64,000 bases of DNA from Lentimonas sp. CC4 (GTDB lineage: Bacteria; Verrucomicrobiota; Verrucomicrobiia; Opitutales; Coraliomargaritaceae). This document shows, piece by piece, positions 1 through 15,001 of this stretch. Numbering within the stretch: position 1 is the first letter of the stretch; every line of letters begins with the position of its first letter. The notes beneath the pieces were generated by a model. That model had not been told where the DNA came from and ran no database searches. It saw only the letters and a program-made list of their open reading frames with translations. Where the stretch lies: the NCBI RefSeq assembly GCF_902728235.1, contig NZ_CACVBO010000001.1, positions 62,001 to 126,000 on the forward strand, in the 5' to 3' direction. Both the position numbers and the translations under genes were made by a program.

Positions 1-774
1 ATCCGCCTAGAGCTCCGCTCCAAGGATGTGATCCACTCCTTCTGGTTGCCACGTATCGCAGGTAAGGTTGATTTGATCCCAGGTCGCGCCAATGGCATGT
101 GGATTCAAGCCGGCGACTCAATCGAAGACTGGCAGGCAAAGACTGGAGCGGAAGGCACGGACGAAGAACTCCGCGCAGCCTACGCACTTTACCTACAAGA
201 AGAGATCAACGATTACTACTACGGCCAATGTGCTGAGTATTGCGGTGATTCCCACGCGCGCATGTTGTTTCGCGCAACAGTCGTAACCGACAGCGAATTT
301 GCTACATGGGTCTCTGAAATCAAGACCGGCCACAAAGCACCAGGTGGCATGGATTGGGACAAGTGGTATGAGACCAACTCCGAAAACCCAGAACTATTGA
401 CTGGCGATGAAAACGAAGGCCTCCAGCTCTTCATGGGACGCGGAAAATGTGCGACTTGCCACACTGTCAATGGCAACCCGCGCGCAATCGGCATGGCTGG
501 CCCGAGCCTCACAAAGGTCGCCGCACGCCACTCCATCGCAGCTGGCTGGCTCAACCACCGCGCCGAAGACGGTTCAGTTGACCTAGAGCAACAATACGAG
601 AACTTCTACAAATGGATCAAAGAGCCCGACGTCGTAAAACCCGGCAACCTGATGTGGAAAGCCAATGGCGGCGGCATCGGTGAACTCACAGATCCAGAAG
701 ATCCTGAGAAACTCAAACTACTGACAGACGACGAAGTCCGTAAAATCTCACTTTACCTGCAAACCCTCAAGTAG
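1..774 (+). CDS. coxB: Cytochrome c oxidase subunit II with fused cytochrome c domain (5' end outside window)
   Basis: The reading frame is open from base 1, so the N-terminus (signal and two membrane helices in this family) lies upstream of the window; the GTG at 28 is only an internal valine. The visible part begins in the CuA domain (KDVIHSFWLPRIAGK) and carries the CuA ligands in CAEYCGDSHARM. A C-terminal c-type cytochrome follows, with haem motif CATCH. CuA domain plus fused cytochrome c is the hallmark of caa3-type oxidase subunit II, which accepts electrons at the outer membrane face and passes them to subunit I. It lies 9 bp upstream of coxA, in one operon with coxC, coxD and ctaG. 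Confidence 0.96.
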   Translation: MRLELRSKDVIHSFWLPRIAGKVDLIPGRANGMWIQAGDSIEDWQAKTGAEGTDEELRAAYALYLQEEINDYYYGQCAEYCGDSHARMLFRATVVTDSEFATWVSEIKTGHKAPGGMDWDKWYETNSENPELLTGDENEGLQLFMGRGKCATCHTVNGNPRAIGMAGPSLTKVAARHSIAAGWLNHRAEDGSVDLEQQYENFYKWIKEPDVVKPGNLMWKANGGGIGELTDPEDPEKLKLLTDDEVRKISLYLQTLK

Positions 775-783
775 ATCTCTACC

Positions 784-2769
784 ATGAGCAGCACACTTAC
801 AGAACCTACCGCACCCGCGACCACGCACGACGATCACGCGCTCAAGCCCGAGAAAAGTAATCTCGGACTCAAGCGCCCCGACCATAGCAAGAGCGTCATC
901 ATCGACTGGCTCACCACGGTGGACCACAAGAAGATCGGCATCATGTATGGTGCGATCGCACTCTTCTTTCTGCTTGTCGGCGGTGTTGAAGCGCTGATCA
1001 TTCGCGCACAGCTCATCGTGCCAGAAAATGACCTCGTCTCTGCAGAACGCTACAATCAACTGTTCACCATGCACGGCACCACGATGATTTTCCTCGCGGT
1101 CATGCCATTGAATGCCGCGTTCTTCAATTTCCTCGTGCCCCTTCAGATCGGTGCGCGTGACGTGGCATTCCCACGCATCAATAGCTTCAGCCTGTGGACC
1201 TTCGTCGCAGGTGCGCTCGTCCTCAACTTCAGTTGGTTGATGCAAGCATTTGGCGAACTCGGCTGGTTCACCGCCTCTGGCCCCACAGCCGGCATGACGG
1301 ACTTCGTCCCTGGCATGGGTTGGTTCGGCTATGCGCCATTGACCGAGCGCCAATTCACTGGCGTCGGCACCGACTTCTGGATCATGGGTCTGCAAATCCT
1401 CGGGATCGCCTCGTTGAGCGCGTCGATGAATTTCATCGCCACGATTATCAACATGCGCGCACCGGGCATGAAGATGATGCGCCTACCAGTCTTCACTTGG
1501 ATGACCTTGATCGTCTCCCTACTGATCGTGTTCGCATTCCCTGCGATCACCATCGCGCTGGGGCAGCTCATGTTCGACCGCGTCTTTGACACCAGCTTCT
1601 TCCAGATCTCCGAAGGTGGGCAGCCGATCCTCTGGCAGCACTTGTTCTGGATTTTCGGTCACCCCGAAGTGTATATCCTCGTGCTCCCTGCCATGGGTAT
1701 CGTCTCTGAAGTCCTACCAACCTTCTCAAAGAAGCCACTGTTCGGCTATTCCATCGTGGTATTCTCCGGCGCAGTGATCGGCTTCCTTGGATTCGCAGTT
1801 TGGTCGCACCACATGTTCACGACTGGCTTGGGCAAGGTCGCAACGGCCGCTTTCTCGCTGTTGACGATGGCCATTGCGGTGCCAACGGGAGTTAAGATTT
1901 TCAACTGGATCGGCACGCTCTGGGGTGGTCGCGTCCGTTTCGATGCGCCGATGATTTTCAGTGTCGGTTTCATCTGGATGTTCATGATGGGCGGTTTCTC
2001 TGGCATCATGCACTCTGCGGCTCCTGCGGATGCGCAGCAGCAAGACAGTTACTTCGTGATCGCCCACTTCCACTATGTGGCGATTGGCGGCATTTTGTTG
2101 GCATCGATCAGCGGTCTATATTTCTGGCTACCGAAGATGCTCGGCAAAATGTGGGCAGGTAAGCTCAGCACATGGGTCGCTATTTTTGCAACGATCGGCT
2201 TGAATGTAACCTTCTTCCCGATGCACTTCCTCGGATTGATCGGCATGCCGCGCCGCACACACACGTATCTTTCCGGATTCGGATGGGATGGCTACAACAT
2301 GATCTGCACCATCGGCGCATTCATCTTGGGCTTCTCCATTCTGCTCTTCGTAATCGACATCATATTACTCATGACAAAGGGCAAGCCAGCCGGCAATGAC
2401 CCCTGGAATGCACGCACGCTGGAGTGGGCAACCACCTCGCCCCCTCGCTGCTACAACTTTGCCAATACGCCCATCATCCCTGCACGCGATGCACTTTGGG
2501 AGCACAAGCACGGCGCGGAGAACCGCAAGATCACATTCCTCGACGAAGCGAAGCACGGCATCCATATGCCAAGCCAGTCATGGATGCCAATGGTCGCCTC
2601 ATTCGGCTTCATTCCGCTCGGCCTCGGACTCTGCTTAATGCAAGCCGGGGTGCCATACATGGGCTACGTCACGATTAGCGGACTCGTAATCATCACGCTC
2701 GGCGCCATCCTATGGGCGATCGAAGGCCCTGGCGGCTATCACCTCCACCCGAAAGAAGACGAGATCTAA
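784..2769 (+). CDS. coxA: Cytochrome c oxidase subunit I (caa3-type)
   Basis: Catalytic subunit of the haem-copper terminal oxidase: reduces O2 to water and pumps protons. The 661-residue protein is a long multi-span membrane protein. Diagnostic residues are present: the low-spin haem His in FTMHGTTM, the CuB His with the cross-linked Tyr in GHPEVYILVLP, the CuB His pair in WSHHMFTTG, and the haem a3/haem a histidines in AHFHYVAIGG. ATG at 784 follows coxB by 9 bp. The extra C-terminal segment after the core is hydrophobic at its end, as in many caa3 subunits. Intact; no missing ligand seen. Confidence 0.97.
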   Translation: MSSTLTEPTAPATTHDDHALKPEKSNLGLKRPDHSKSVIIDWLTTVDHKKIGIMYGAIALFFLLVGGVEALIIRAQLIVPENDLVSAERYNQLFTMHGTTMIFLAVMPLNAAFFNFLVPLQIGARDVAFPRINSFSLWTFVAGALVLNFSWLMQAFGELGWFTASGPTAGMTDFVPGMGWFGYAPLTERQFTGVGTDFWIMGLQILGIASLSASMNFIATIINMRAPGMKMMRLPVFTWMTLIVSLLIVFAFPAITIALGQLMFDRVFDTSFFQISEGGQPILWQHLFWIFGHPEVYILVLPAMGIVSEVLPTFSKKPLFGYSIVVFSGAVIGFLGFAVWSHHMFTTGLGKVATAAFSLLTMAIAVPTGVKIFNWIGTLWGGRVRFDAPMIFSVGFIWMFMMGGFSGIMHSAAPADAQQQDSYFVIAHFHYVAIGGILLASISGLYFWLPKMLGKMWAGKLSTWVAIFATIGLNVTFFPMHFLGLIGMPRRTHTYLSGFGWDGYNMICTIGAFILGFSILLFVIDIILLMTKGKPAGNDPWNARTLEWATTSPPRCYNFANTPIIPARDALWEHKHGAENRKITFLDEAKHGIHMPSQSWMPMVASFGFIPLGLGLCLMQAGVPYMGYVTISGLVIITLGAILWAIEGPGGYHLHPKEDEI

Positions 2770-2828
2770 GCCACTGATTTTAGTATTTCAGCATCTCAAT
2801 ATTTCAGCATTTCAGCATTTCTTACACA
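2770..2828 (+). repeat. TTTCAGCA word-repeat run before coxC
   Basis: The coxA-coxC gap is almost entirely a run of the words TATTTCAGCA / ATTTCAGCATT repeated about four times with small variations. It ends about 12 bases before the coxC ATG and leaves no Shine-Dalgarno-like purine run. Related TTTCAGC runs occur at 17535-17579 and 24848-24885. No function can be read from it. Confidence 0.75.
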
Positions 2829-3434
2829 ATGAGTGACGCCAAACCCGCCCACAACGACAGCCATCACAAACTGATGGTCGACAACAAGAAACTCTTCATG
2901 TGGTTGTTTCTTGGTTCCGACTGCATGTTTTTCGGCACCATGATCTCCACGCACCTGATATATCGTAAGTTATATCCAGAGTCGTTTGATCCGACCTCCC
3001 TCTTCAGCCTCGAGCTCACCTCCTTCTCGACTTTCATCCTGTTGATGAGTTCGGCGCTCATGGCATTCGCAGTATCCGCGATGCATAAGGGCAACATGAA
3101 GAGCTTCCGCCGCAACACACTCGGCGTGATTTTCTTCGGCCTGATCTTCCTAGCCTGCCAAGTCTATGAGTTCACCGAATTCACCCACGCGGGACTAACA
3201 CTCAAGAGTGGCACCTTCGGCTCGACCTTCTACATGCTGACTGGCACGCACGGAGTGCACGTTGCAATTGGTGTCTTCTGGCTGATCTGCATGTATTTCT
3301 ACTCACACACAGGAAAAATGGATCCGCACGAAAGTGCCGTCGATGTTGAAGTCGCGGGGCTTTACTGGCACTTTGTTGATATCGTCTGGATTATCATCTT
3401 CACCGTGATCTATCTGATTGAATTCATTCAATAA
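2829..3434 (+). CDS. coxC: Cytochrome c oxidase subunit III
   Basis: Membrane subunit III of the haem-copper oxidase, 201 residues, about the length of the short five-helix CyoC/CtaE-like type. Family motifs seen: QVYEFTEF with the helix III glutamates, the [11 protein letters not shown] signature, and the terminal [12 protein letters not shown] helix, all typical of subunit III. It follows coxA after a 59-bp repeat-filled gap and precedes coxD by 8 bp. Subunit III stabilises the catalytic core and its proton uptake; that role is from family knowledge. Confidence 0.95.
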   Translation: MSDAKPAHNDSHHKLMVDNKKLFMWLFLGSDCMFFGTMISTHLIYRKLYPESFDPTSLFSLELTSFSTFILLMSSALMAFAVSAMHKGNMKSFRRNTLGVIFFGLIFLACQVYEFTEFTHAGLTLKSGTFGSTFYMLTGTHGVHVAIGVFWLICMYFYSHTGKMDPHESAVDVEVAGLYWHFVDIVWIIIFTVIYLIEFIQ

Positions 3435-3442
3435 TACGCACC

Positions 3443-3784
3443 ATGTCTGATACACATTCTACAACACACGCCGACCACAGCGGCGAAGCACAAAAGCATC
3501 ACACCTTTATCAATCTCGCACTCGTGCTAGCCGCGATCACTGGGATCGAGTTGGTGCTCGTTTACTTGCCCATCCACGAAGCCGTCGTCTTCAGCTCGCT
3601 GATTGCCCTGTCGCTGTTCAAATTTTTCAGCGTCATCGCATGGTTCATGCACCTGATTTACGATAAGATGTTACTGACACTCGCCTTCGGCACTGGCCTA
3701 GCGATCGCCTCCGGCACCGTCGTCGCCTTGATGTTCATCATGGATCGCAGCTTCGTCGACTTTGAAGCAATCTCTGCGTTCTAG
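3443..3784 (+). CDS. coxD: Cytochrome c oxidase subunit IV (CyoD/CtaF-like)
   Basis: A 113-residue protein with a polar His-rich N-terminus (about 28 residues) and three predicted membrane helices, the size and topology of the prokaryotic subunit IV (COX4_pro) family. The central segment [17 protein letters not shown] resembles the conserved helix 2 (hydrophobic, with a His near its end). Position directly after subunit III fits the usual coxBACD order. A strong terminator lies 25 bases downstream. It is an accessory assembly/stability subunit. Confidence 0.88.
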   Translation: MSDTHSTTHADHSGEAQKHHTFINLALVLAAITGIELVLVYLPIHEAVVFSSLIALSLFKFFSVIAWFMHLIYDKMLLTLAFGTGLAIASGTVVALMFIMDRSFVDFEAISAF

Positions 3785-3808
3785 CATAAAATCAGAGTTG
3801 AGATTTCT

Positions 3809-3841
3809 AAGGACGACAGGAAACTGTCGTCCTTTCTTTTT
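3809..3841 (+). terminator. Rho-independent terminator after coxD
   Basis: A perfect 10-bp stem AGGACGACAG / CTGTCGTCCT with a GAAA tetraloop is followed by TTCTTTTT. It separates the structural oxidase genes from ctaG, suggesting that ctaG is expressed by read-through or from its own promoter. Confidence 0.88.
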
Positions 3842-3878
3842 GCGACTATCAGCAATTCGCCATTATTCATTAATCACA

Positions 3879-4685
3879 ATGCAACTACACTGGCATACCG
3901 AGCCCCTGCTACTGATCACACTCTTGATGGTCGGCTGGCTCTACGCGCTCGGCGTCGGCCCCTTGCGTGAGCGAATTGCCCCCGGCACCCTATTTCCGCG
4001 TGGCAAAGTCATCTTATTCTACCTAGGCCTGATCATCGTGTATCTCGCCGTGGGCTCGCCCCTGGATCAAATCGGCGAGCAATTCCTTTTCTGTGCCCAT
4101 ATGACGCAGCACATGCTGCTGATCTACGTGTGCCCCGTGCTCTTCATCTTCGGCACGCCCGCATGGTTCATCGACTGGCTGCTCAAGCCTGAACCGCTGC
4201 GCAAACTCATGCATGTGCTCACCCACCCTGCCTGTGGTGGCCTGCTGTTCACCTTCGTCTACACAGCGTGGCACATTCCTGTGCTCTACGAAGCGGCACT
4301 TCACGATAAACGTATCCACGTGCTAGAGCACTGGACGATGTTTTCGCTCGGAATACTGATGCTCTGGCCCTACTTGACCAACTCGACACGCGTGCCACGC
4401 CGCAGCTACGGCGTTCGCATGCTGGCAATATTCCTGCTCATGGTCGGCCAACTCCCCGTCTTTGCCTTCCTCACTTTCGCAGGTGAAGCCATTTACCCAA
4501 CCTATGCGTGGGCACCTCGAATCATTGACCTCGACCCACTCAACGACCAGATCCTTGGCGGCATCATAATGAAAGTCGTAAACATGGGTTTTTCCCTTAC
4601 AATTTTAGCAATATCCTTTTACCTTTGGGCTCGAAGTGAAGAACAGGACGACCTTCCAGCGACTAGCCCAGTCGCGCACTCCTAA
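3879..4685 (+). CDS. ctaG: Cytochrome c oxidase assembly factor CtaG (caa3-type)
   Basis: A 268-residue polytopic membrane protein of the caa3_CtaG family, needed for copper insertion/assembly of caa3 oxidases. The frame is open further upstream to 3762 but overlaps coxD and its terminator; the ATG at 3879 (MQLHWHTEP) lies after the terminator and begins exactly where family members begin. Family features: [21 protein letters not shown] with paired histidines in a helix, [13 protein letters not shown], and [18 protein letters not shown]. These conserved histidines are the suspected metal ligands in the family. It is located immediately downstream of the oxidase genes, as usual. Confidence 0.92.
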   Translation: MQLHWHTEPLLLITLLMVGWLYALGVGPLRERIAPGTLFPRGKVILFYLGLIIVYLAVGSPLDQIGEQFLFCAHMTQHMLLIYVCPVLFIFGTPAWFIDWLLKPEPLRKLMHVLTHPACGGLLFTFVYTAWHIPVLYEAALHDKRIHVLEHWTMFSLGILMLWPYLTNSTRVPRRSYGVRMLAIFLLMVGQLPVFAFLTFAGEAIYPTYAWAPRIIDLDPLNDQILGGIIMKVVNMGFSLTILAISFYLWARSEEQDDLPATSPVAHS

Positions 4686-4715
4686 GTTCGATCTTCCTTT
4701 TTTTCTTTTTACTCA

Positions 4716-6533
4716 ATGACTTGGGAAATTTATTTCGTTTTTGCACTGCTAATCTTCGCGATCGTAAGCTTCATTTGGGAGCGTATCTCGGCGGACCTCA
4801 CTGCAATCACTGTCTTCGGTGTGCTGATTTTCGTCAGCATGATCAGCAAGAGCGAAGAGCTACCGAACCTAGAATCAATGCTCGGCGTGTTCGGCAACTC
4901 AGCACCACTGACCATTGCCGCAATGTTTATTGTCAGCGGCGCCCTCGAGCGCACTGGCGCAATTGACCTGATCACTAGCTACCTGCGTCGCATGGTCAAA
5001 CTCCCCTACCGGAGCTTCATCTTTATCATGGTGATTGGTGTGGCCGGTGTTTCCGCGTTTATCAATAACACACCCGTCGTGATCGTATTGATGCCCGTCG
5101 TGCTCACGCTTTCACGAGAAATGGGAATCGCCTCCTCCAAACTACTGATCCCACTCTCCTACGCCTCGATCTTTGGCGGCACTTGCACCCTACTAGGCAC
5201 CAGCACCAACCTACTCGCCAGTGGCATCCTCGTGGACTCTGGCCACGAGCCGATTGGTATGTTCGAGCTCGCAGCAGTTGGCCTGCCCATCCTCGCATTC
5301 GGCTCCCTCTACCTCGTGCTCTTCGGCAACAAGCTGCTGCCGCACCGCGAAACCCTCACCTCCATCCTCAGCGATGAAGAGCGCAAAGAGTTTATGACCG
5401 AAGCCTTCGTCCGCCTCGGCTCCGAACTCAAAGGCCAAACCGCGCTCGAAAGCGGCATGCTCAAAGGCCGCGGCATTCGCCTACTCGAAATCGTGCGCCA
5501 CGGTGTCGCCGTCAAGGGTGACCCCAAGCGCACTAAACTTGAAATCGGCGACCGACTCGTGCTCGCCTGCCGTCCGTCTGGTGTAGCCGAAGCCAACTCG
5601 ATCAAAGGCATCGCCCTACATGGCGAGATCTCTGCAGGCCTGGAAACCATTGCGATGGACGAAGGTGCCATCGTCGAAGGCGTCGTCGGCCCGCACGCCA
5701 CGATCCTGGGCAAGACGCTCGGCGAAATCAACTTCCGCCAACGTTTCCGCATGGTCGTCGTCGCCGTGCACCGCAAAGGGCACAATCAACGCGACCGCCT
5801 TGATAGCCTGCGCCTACAACCGGGCGACACTCTACTCATGATGGGCTCCACCAAGGCGATCAACTCCCTCTCGACCAGCGAAGAGATCATTTTACTCGAC
5901 CGACCGCGCCTCCCCGCCCGCAGCGTCCGCGCAAAGATGCCCATCGCGATCGCGGTCACCACGACCATCGTCACCCTCGCCACACTCAACCTCGTGCCCA
6001 TTGTCGCAGCCGTCACACTCGGCGTCGCTATTCTGATGCTCACCGGCTGCGTAAAACCGAAAGACGCGTATGCCTCGGTCGAATGGAGTATCTTGATGAT
6101 CATCTTCGGCATGCTCGCACTCGGACAGGCCATGGACTCCACAGGAGCCAGCCTGATGATCGCCGAAAATATGATCGGGCTCGTGCAAAGCTTCGCACCC
6201 GAGCACTTACAAAACGTGCTAATGCTCGCATTCGTCTACATCATCACCTCGACCTTCACTGAATTTCTCTCAAACAATGCCGCTGTCGCACTGATGGTGC
6301 CCATTGCGCTCGGTATCGCAGCGACACTCGGGATCGACCCACGCCCGTTCGTCGTAGGGGCATGTATCGCGGCCTCCGCGAGTTTCGCGACACCGATCGG
6401 CTACCAAACCAACACCTACGTCTATGGCGTCGGCGGTTATCGCTTCTTCGACTTCACCAAAGTCGGCCTGCCACTAAATATCATTTGCTTTATAGTGACC
6501 GTCGCCGTCGTGCCACGATTCTGGAGCTTTTAA
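4716..6533 (+). CDS. SLC13-family permease with two TrkA-C (RCK_C) domains
   Basis: 605 residues: membrane half 1 (about residues 1-190), two cytosolic RCK_C-type ligand-binding domains (about 205-390), and membrane half 2 (about 400-605). The two substrate/Na+ clamp motifs of the ion-transporter superfamily are visible: [13 protein letters not shown] plus [10 protein letters not shown] in the first half, and [12 protein letters not shown] plus [12 protein letters not shown] in the second. This is the layout of the bacterial SLC13-like permeases, which move divalent anions (sulfate or dicarboxylates) with Na+. Substrate cannot be read from the sequence. It starts 30 bp after ctaG; an unrelated function within the cluster is likely. 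Confidence 0.88.
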   Translation: MTWEIYFVFALLIFAIVSFIWERISADLTAITVFGVLIFVSMISKSEELPNLESMLGVFGNSAPLTIAAMFIVSGALERTGAIDLITSYLRRMVKLPYRSFIFIMVIGVAGVSAFINNTPVVIVLMPVVLTLSREMGIASSKLLIPLSYASIFGGTCTLLGTSTNLLASGILVDSGHEPIGMFELAAVGLPILAFGSLYLVLFGNKLLPHRETLTSILSDEERKEFMTEAFVRLGSELKGQTALESGMLKGRGIRLLEIVRHGVAVKGDPKRTKLEIGDRLVLACRPSGVAEANSIKGIALHGEISAGLETIAMDEGAIVEGVVGPHATILGKTLGEINFRQRFRMVVVAVHRKGHNQRDRLDSLRLQPGDTLLMMGSTKAINSLSTSEEIILLDRPRLPARSVRAKMPIAIAVTTTIVTLATLNLVPIVAAVTLGVAILMLTGCVKPKDAYASVEWSILMIIFGMLALGQAMDSTGASLMIAENMIGLVQSFAPEHLQNVLMLAFVYIITSTFTEFLSNNAAVALMVPIALGIAATLGIDPRPFVVGACIAASASFATPIGYQTNTYVYGVGGYRFFDFTKVGLPLNIICFIVTVAVVPRFWSF

Positions 6534-6589
6534 ATAGGGCGCCGGGACACCCTCGTATCGGTCGGAATCACATAGTAGAACGTAATTCG

Positions 6590-7228
6590 ATGAAAAAACT
6601 TCTCCTGCTACTACTCATCTGGATAACATCCGTTTTCAGCGGTCATGCGGAAGAAATCACCTTGAAGTGGACAACACCTCAACTCCTTCAGATTCGAAAC
6701 CAAACGAAACAACCGATCTACTATTTCGGGCACAAAAGCCTCCCATTCCATAAAATAGAATACCGAGATGACAACAATTGGTCAGAAGGCGCGCCCCTAT
6801 TTTGGTGCGGAACAGGCACAGGCAAGTTCGAAATAAAACCAAACGAAACTTTGGAATTTAGCCCCAGGAAATCAGGCTACTCACTCAAACGATATCGTAT
6901 TTGCCTAGAAGTGAGCTCTTCTCTCCAGAAAAAACACACTCTATATGCAGAATTGAAGATTCCAGAGGATGCACATAAAATCCGGCAGAGACTCGAATTT
7001 GAAGAGAATCAAGCAGCAAGACTGGAAGAAGTCACCAAAATCAAGAACTTCAAAGAGCAAGAGAAAGCGCTCGTCAGCTACATCAAAATGAAGCCCAACC
7101 AATACTTTATAGATAAAGCGAATTCAGAGCTGAAACTCACTAGAAATTACATACTCATGGGATTTACAGGCAGAGATGAAAATGGAAAGTTAATCAAAAA
7201 GAGCACAGAAGCCGCTACAGGCGAATAA
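6590..7228 (+). CDS. Secreted protein of unknown function
   Basis: Chosen start ATG 6590 gives MKKLLLLLLIWITSVFSGHA, a clear signal peptide cleaved after about residue 20; the frame upstream overlaps the permease gene and is ignored. The mature protein (about 190 residues) has a beta-rich first half (about 21-125, with TKQPIYYFGH and ETLEFSPRKSGYSLKRYRIC) and a charged, helical second half (about 130-190). I recognise no family. The gene is visibly more A-rich than its neighbours, which could mean acquisition or weak constraint. It stands alone between the permease and a repeat-filled gap. Confidence 0.7.
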   Translation: MKKLLLLLLIWITSVFSGHAEEITLKWTTPQLLQIRNQTKQPIYYFGHKSLPFHKIEYRDDNNWSEGAPLFWCGTGTGKFEIKPNETLEFSPRKSGYSLKRYRICLEVSSSLQKKHTLYAELKIPEDAHKIRQRLEFEENQAARLEEVTKIKNFKEQEKALVSYIKMKPNQYFIDKANSELKLTRNYILMGFTGRDENGKLIKKSTEAATGE

Positions 7229-7258
7229 ATGCACAAGTGTCCATCCGAGGGAACCTCA

Positions 7259-7320
7259 TTAAATCTTAACCTTACTCTTTATCCGCACAAAAGCGCGCAG
7301 GAGATTAGGATTAAGAGTAT
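7259..7320. repeat. Inverted pair of TTAATCTTACTC-type word runs
   Basis: The left run TTAAATCTTAACCTTACTCT (7259-7278) and the right run GATTAGGATTAAGAGTAT (7303-7320) are approximate reverse complements around a 22-bp spacer. The same family in the same arrangement is at 27332-27388, and a single run is at about 52150-52180. Downstream words (CACTCCTCACTCTCAC) resemble the CTCCACTC family. Confidence 0.65.
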
Positions 7321-7378
7321 CACCACTCCTCACTCTCACCCGCCACAGGCGTCACTCTCAGCGAAGCTGAGCCCTCAC

Positions 7379-7411
7379 TACATCTAATTCAGCTAAGCTG
7401 AATTAGATGTA
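7379..7411. repeat. 33-nt perfect palindrome at the 3' end of the Rrf2 gene
   Basis: Two 16-bp arms, TACATCTAATTCAGCT (7379-7394) and its exact complement (7396-7411), flank a single base. The Rrf2 stop codon (7403-7405) lies inside the right arm, so the hairpin spans the end of the coding sequence. There is no T-tract on the minus strand, so a simple intrinsic terminator is unlikely. Confidence 0.85.
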
Positions 7412-7843
7412 ATACATATCATTGGAGTCCTCCACGACAAAGGCCTCCAGCGTGTAGCTACTGATTTTTTTCTGAAATTCGACGCCGATCTCGCCCCAGA
7501 TACCTGCGACGCGCTCGCCCGAGTGCCCTGCTTCGTCAAAATTGCGCTCCAATAGCTCGCCATCGACCGCAGCGACAATCTCATCTAAACGAATGCGTTC
7601 CGGCGCACGTGAGAGCGCATAGCCGCCCTGCTTGCCGCGCTTACTGATAATCAGCCCCGCATTGCGCAATTCATTCAGAATCTGCACGAGGTAATTCGCC
7701 GGGATTTTTTCGGCATCAGCTAATTCATCGATATGAGCCAAAGTCTCCTGCCCATGGGAACGGGCAAGTTGGGCCAAAACGCGGCAGGCATATTCAAGCT
7801 TATGAGAGAGTTTCACAGCGCTTAAGTTAGGCTCTTGACTCAA
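7403..7843 (-). CDS. Rrf2-family transcriptional regulator
   Basis: 146-residue Rrf2-type winged-helix protein. The N-terminal segment KLSHKLEYACRVLAQLAR, the recognition part IPANYLVQILNELRNAGLIISKRGKQGGY and the wing are characteristic (IscR/CymR/NsrR group). The three-cysteine Fe-S cluster motif of IscR/NsrR is absent (only one Cys, near residue 20), so it should be a cluster-free type like CymR, sensing by another route. The C-terminus from about residue 100 is unusual and ends inside the palindrome. It is divergent from gyrB with a 153-bp gap. Target unknown. Confidence 0.85.
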   Translation of the reverse strand: MSQEPNLSAVKLSHKLEYACRVLAQLARSHGQETLAHIDELADAEKIPANYLVQILNELRNAGLIISKRGKQGGYALSRAPERIRLDEIVAAVDGELLERNFDEAGHSGERVAGIWGEIGVEFQKKISSYTLEAFVVEDSNDMYYI

Positions 7844-7930
7844 GAAGTAAACTTAAAACTAAGCCCCCAGAATAAGCCACCGACAAAAAGCACATAAGCC
7901 ACTCTTTATCATAGCGATAGCGCACACTAA

Positions 7931-10549
<2,619 letters not shown>

Positions 10550-10559
10550 ACATAGAGAT

Positions 10560-10740
10560 AGCAAACATTCAGAAATTACGAATTAAGAATTACGAATTAA
10601 AAGTTAGCATTACAAATCGCTAATTTGAATTATCAATTAAAAGAGAGAGAGTTAAAAAAATAGAAATCTAAAGAATACAGAGAGCAGCTTTACCGCATTC
10701 CTAATTCTTAATTCCTAATTTTTAATTCTTTTTAAAACTC
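10560..10740. repeat. GAATTAAGAATT word runs, inverted pair, between gyrB and gyrA
   Basis: The 208-bp gyrB-gyrA gap holds a left run of GAATTA(C/A)GAATTAA words (10572-10602) and, about 105 bases on, a right run of the complementary words TTCTTAATTCCTAATTTTTAATTC (about 10702-10728), so the pair can fold back. The gyrA ATG has no clear Shine-Dalgarno. The same words occur at 17491-17520 and 18463-18495. Confidence 0.7.
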
Positions 10741-10757
10741 CGTTTTAAAAAAAGCTC

Positions 10758-13364
<2,607 letters not shown>

Positions 13365-13390
13365 GTAACACGCCTCCAAGCATTCCAAAC

Positions 13391-13421
13391 AAAGGCCGTT
13401 CCGCAAGGAACGGCCTTTTTT
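13391..13421 (+). terminator. Rho-independent terminator after gyrA
   Basis: Stem AAGGCCGTTCC / GGAACGGCCTT (11 bp) with a GCAA loop and six Ts. It ends the gyrB-gyrA transcription unit. Confidence 0.93.
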
Positions 13422-13840
13422 GTGATGAATTCGCAGGGTCACAATTCACCACGACTGCTCATGGCACCCGCGTTCCACAGGAGAGATGAACCTAAATACG
13501 GCAGTAGGCTTAAGTTCAATTTTAGAAACCACGAATTGACACGACGTAGGTCTGCGGCACGACTGAGCTCGCCGAAGTCCGGAGATGGCGAAGCAATCTG
13601 ACAGGTCGCCAAAATGGCGAAGAGCTTCTTACCCTTAGCTCACATCCATGAGCTATATAAGTATTTGTGAGCATGCGCTTTCTGGGATTTATTCGCGTGG
13701 ATCTGCGTAGATTGCTACGCCATCTACGGCAGACCTCCGTCGTAGTTTTAACTCACCTTTTTAGGTTTATTTAGGATGAACTGAACTCCCCCTCCCGCCG
13801 ATAAAGGCGAGTAAGCCCAAGCCTACCCTCCATTACACAG
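13422..13840. other. Gene-free stretch with two REP-like 'CGCCATCTACGG' copies
   Basis: No coding frame is convincing. Two copies of a dispersed REP-like sequence face each other: 13571-13605 on the minus strand (GGAGATGGCGAAGCAATCTG) and 13708-13745 on the plus strand (ATTGCTACGCCATCTACGGC). The word ACTCACCTTTTTAGG (13750-13764) recurs in variant form at 40767 and, reversed, at 50633. Nothing else recognised. Confidence 0.6.
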
Positions 13841-13872
13841 AAAAGCCCCCAGTCGATTAGGACTGAGGGCTT
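13841..13872 (-). terminator. Intrinsic terminator of tRNA-Gly
   Basis: Read on the minus strand, AAGCCCTCAGTC and GACTGGGGGCTT form a 12-bp stem with one mismatch and a short loop, followed by TTCTGTG. It lies directly downstream of the tRNA 3' end. Confidence 0.8.
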
Positions 13873-13954
<82 letters not shown>

Positions 13955-14020
13955 TTCTTTGGAAGAAGTCGCAAAGAATTCTAAATTCGCGGCTCCTGTC
14001 AATGCGTTTTCAAAAAAAAA

Positions 14021-14887
14021 TTATTTTGTCAGATCTAAATCAATTGTCAGCTTACGGCGCACCGTATCTGGCAACGCAAATAAGTTGTTCTCACGCAACG
14101 CATCAGCGATCTCATCACTCATTAAGACACGGTGTAATTCTTGGACCCGTGCTTCGTCGCGAGCGTTATAAATAATATAGAATGCCAAGCGGATCGGATA
14201 GTCACCATAGTGGACATTGTCATCTGTAGGCCCAAAAGCGGGACCGTCAGCCTCGCTAGAGATCATCAGCGCTTTGACCTTCTTGTTCTTTGGCAAACGT
14301 GGCATAATTGCGATCGATGCCGCATCGGAAACCAATAACTCTTCCACCTCGGCATCTTTCACCTCGGCGACTGTCGTTTTCATATGCCCTCCGCTAAGAA
14401 CCGAAAACTTAAACAATTCGAGCGATATACTCTCTTCGGTCTGTGCGGCAAGTGGCTTAATCGAGCGATTCCCCCAACCGGAAAGCCCCATATCTCCCCA
14501 AGATGTGTAGTTAAACTCTTCGTCGGAACCGAAAATACCACCAAGACGCGCCATGCTCATTTCATCAATCGGATTACTCTCATTGACCGCAACGACAGCG
14601 ACATCATAGGCAAAAGGGAATACCTTAAACTCGTCGCGCGGCACCACTGCATTTTCCGGCACCGCGATAATAGCCACATCAATTTCGTCAGAACGCAACT
14701 GATCTAGCGCAGGCAAACTTCCGATACTATCGATCTCAAACTTGATCGTGTGCTCTGCTCCGTAAACTTGTAAGGGCTCAGTAATAAAATCAGCCAACAG
14801 ATCGGAGGCCGCGATACGGATTTCTTCGGCACCAACGGGTGCCACCACAGCAGCGGCTAGAAAAAAGAAGGAAAGACGTGATAGCAT
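14021..14887 (-). CDS. PstS-like periplasmic substrate-binding protein
   Basis: 289 residues from the ATG at 14887 (MLSRLSFFFLAAAVVAPVGA signal peptide; a TTG four codons upstream is less likely). The mature part begins EEIRIAASDLLADFI and shows the fold pattern of the type II periplasmic-binding superfamily, with PstS-like phrases IDSIGSLPALDQLRSDEIDVAI, a central FKVFPFAYDVAVVAVN strand and YPIRLAFYIIYN near the end. No transporter permease or ATPase is nearby, so it may be a stand-alone binding or sensory protein. It lies just downstream of the sigma-54 regulator on the same strand (about 115 bp). Confidence 0.75.
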   Translation of the reverse strand: MLSRLSFFFLAAAVVAPVGAEEIRIAASDLLADFITEPLQVYGAEHTIKFEIDSIGSLPALDQLRSDEIDVAIIAVPENAVVPRDEFKVFPFAYDVAVVAVNESNPIDEMSMARLGGIFGSDEEFNYTSWGDMGLSGWGNRSIKPLAAQTEESISLELFKFSVLSGGHMKTTVAEVKDAEVEELLVSDAASIAIMPRLPKNKKVKALMISSEADGPAFGPTDDNVHYGDYPIRLAFYIIYNARDEARVQELHRVLMSDEIADALRENNLFALPDTVRRKLTIDLDLTK

Positions 14888-15001
14888 AATTAAAGTCAAC
14901 GAAACAGAGGGGACTAATAAAAAACGAGGTATTCACATTTCTGACGGACACTGAAACAGAGTCAAACTCTAAGCTAAATCACTGAGAACGCGCCAGAGCC
15001 G

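Noticed and set aside
748-1395. 215-codon minus-strand frame over coxA
   Set aside because: Antisense to a certain gene; His/Glu-rich shadow composition.
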